A stretch of 64,000 nt of DNA, from contig NZ_AP018227.1 of the NCBI RefSeq assembly GCF_002368095.1, forward strand, positions 4,277,796 through 4,341,795, read 5' to 3'. Within the stretch, counting starts at the first letter, position 1; each line of letters starts with the position of its first letter. The DNA comes from Calothrix parasitica NIES-267 (GTDB lineage: Bacteria; Cyanobacteriota; Cyanobacteriia; Cyanobacteriales; Nostocaceae). A program made the position numbers and the translations under genes. Positions 62,860-64,000 of the stretch are shown here, piece after piece. The notes under the pieces are model-generated. The model was not told the origin of the DNA, did not search any database, and saw nothing but the letters and a program-made list of their open reading frames with translations.

Positions 62860-64000
62860 ATGGATTTTAAACAAATATTAACATCATTATTCTTAATTAA
62901 ATTATTAATTATTCCTTGGTTAATTTTTCATAATTACGCATCAGCCGTACTGATAAAAAATATATACTTAGCTCAAGTGAATAATTCGGTTAAATCAATG
63001 ACTCCAGAAGCAGTATTAGAGAAATTATTTACCAGCGAAGATGTCAAAGCTGAATGGTTTGCATCAACATTTTTAGCAGCAGTACCCATAACGCAAATAG
63101 AGATTATAGTCAGTGGCACTAAAAATCAATTAGGAAGCTATGAAGGAGTCGAACAAGAGAGTAATGACTATATAGTTAATTTTAGTCAAGGTTCGGTAGC
63201 AACTCAAATAGCTTTAAATAGCGACGGTCAGATAGTCGGATTATTGTTGAAACCAAGCTTAAATATTAATAGCTTATCCGATGCGATCGCCGAATTTGAA
63301 AAATTGCCTGGAAAAGTTAGTTTTATAGTCAAAGAAGATTCTACGATTATTGCTGATTTTAACGGTAAAACAACTTTAGCAGTAGGCTCAGCTTTTAAAT
63401 TAGCCATACTAAAAACATTAAAACAGCAAATTGCTTCCGGTCAAAAATCATGGTCGGACACAGTAACCTTAAAAAATGAAGATAAGAGCTTACCATCTGG
63501 TATTTTGCAAACTTGGCCAGAAAATTCACAATTGACGCTGCAAACACTCGCCACTTTAATGATATCTATGAGCGATAATACAGCTACAGATATTTTAATT
63601 AAGCAAATTGGTAGAGAATCAATCGAATCAATCTCCTCTAATCAAAATATTCCTTTTATCACAACCCGCGAACTATATAGTTTAAAAGCTTCTCAAAATA
63701 GTAAATTATTGCAGCGTTACCGTAAAGGTGATGTAAAACAGCGTCGCGAAATATTAGCAGAAATAGCGAATCAACCGCTTCCTGATATAAACGACTTTAT
63801 AACTAATCCCAATGCATTGGATATAGAATGGTTTTACAATGCTGAAGAACTTTGCGAATTAATCGAAGCAGTTGCAGATTTACCATTAATGAGCATTAAT
63901 CCTGGAATCGCTAACCCCAAAGATTGGGAACGAGTCGCATTTAAAGGTGGTTCCGAACCCGGTGTTATTAACATAACAACTTGGTTGAAAGGGAAAAATA
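62860..64000 (+). CDS. Beta-lactamase-fold serine hydrolase (partial)
   Basis: Open to the window end, 380 residues visible. An N-terminal signal or anchor (LFLIKLLIIPWLIFHNYASA) is followed by a Cpx/NTF2-like domain (~40-140) and then a class A beta-lactamase-like domain: SxxK (Ser177 in VGSAFKLAIL), SDN at ~236-239 (MSMSDNTATDIL) and KGG at ~361 (AFKGGSEPGV). The general-base Glu of the Omega loop is not obvious, so it is a DD-peptidase/hydrolase-like exported enzyme rather than a proven lactamase. The C terminus lies outside. Confidence 0.82.
   Translation, partial: MDFKQILTSLFLIKLLIIPWLIFHNYASAVLIKNIYLAQVNNSVKSMTPEAVLEKLFTSEDVKAEWFASTFLAAVPITQIEIIVSGTKNQLGSYEGVEQESNDYIVNFSQGSVATQIALNSDGQIVGLLLKPSLNINSLSDAIAEFEKLPGKVSFIVKEDSTIIADFNGKTTLAVGSAFKLAILKTLKQQIASGQKSWSDTVTLKNEDKSLPSGILQTWPENSQLTLQTLATLMISMSDNTATDILIKQIGRESIESISSNQNIPFITTRELYSLKASQNSKLLQRYRKGDVKQRREILAEIANQPLPDINDFITNPNALDIEWFYNAEELCELIEAVADLPLMSINPGIANPKDWERVAFKGGSEPGVINITTWLKGKN

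Noticed and set aside
1..64000. tRNA, rRNA or known riboswitch genes
   Set aside because: No cloverleaf, rRNA block or riboswitch core was recognised when reading the intergenic stretches; a covariance-model scan was not possible here.

Overview
The window is chromosomal DNA of a cyanobacterium, most likely a filamentous heterocyst-forming type (Nostocales). It has scattered HIP1 octamers (GCGATCGC), arrays of tandem heptamers (GGTAATT-like, CAAAATC-like), many small palindromic repeats, low GC, and typical cyanobacterial genes: cyanoglobin, the sll0418-type MPBQ/MSBQ methyltransferase, mntCAB, flavodoxin, a CYP110-like P450 and a PEP-CTERM protein. The genus cannot be fixed from this sequence alone.

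1-8 kb is rich in proteases and peptidase-fold proteins: the end of a CHAT-domain protein, a response regulator, a secreted subtilase, a secreted trypsin-like protease, and an exported caspase-fold protein with a Tat-like signal. A remnant of an Rpn/DUF4351 gene lies between them. 8.1-9.7 kb carries flavodoxin and an alpha/beta-hydrolase-fold protein that lacks its nucleophile.

10.2-25.3 kb is a complete type I-D CRISPR-Cas locus. Eight genes (cas3', cas10d, csc2, csc1, cas6, cas4, cas1, cas2) lie between two arrays that face outward: 19 repeats transcribed leftward and 15 repeats transcribed rightward. The arrays have nearly identical leaders and repeats that differ by one base. Beyond array 2 are fossil repeats, a small overlapping gene pair (DUF6887/DUF6888-like), a bidirectional terminator and a WYL regulator of the kind known to control I-D loci. 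Almost every gap in the operon holds a different dispersed repeat.

25.4-35 kb is a mosaic: a YhcG-type nuclease, a ThDP transketolase/phosphoketolase-like enzyme, a methyltransferase and isochorismatase-fold pair, a yefM-yoeB module inserted at the start of a P-loop kinase gene (a 5' fragment of that gene remains upstream), an HxlR regulator, a VOC protein, a DUF1272 protein and a Phd/VapC pair.

35-46 kb is mostly metabolic: MPBQ methyltransferase, truncated haemoglobin, an FMN 2-hydroxy-acid oxidase, moaB, a PEP-CTERM protein and the manganese transporter mntCAB, followed by a frameshifted unknown gene. 46-64 kb holds a GNAT, a TIGR04222-like membrane protein, methyltransferases, a MysD-like ATP-grasp ligase, a reductase/TetR divergent pair with two operator palindromes, an LCP protein, a P450, a MITE with target duplication, a CapA protein, a complete IS with a -1 frameshift, a HAD phosphatase, rtcB and the start of a beta-lactamase-fold serine hydrolase cut by the window end. 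No tRNA or rRNA gene was recognised by eye.
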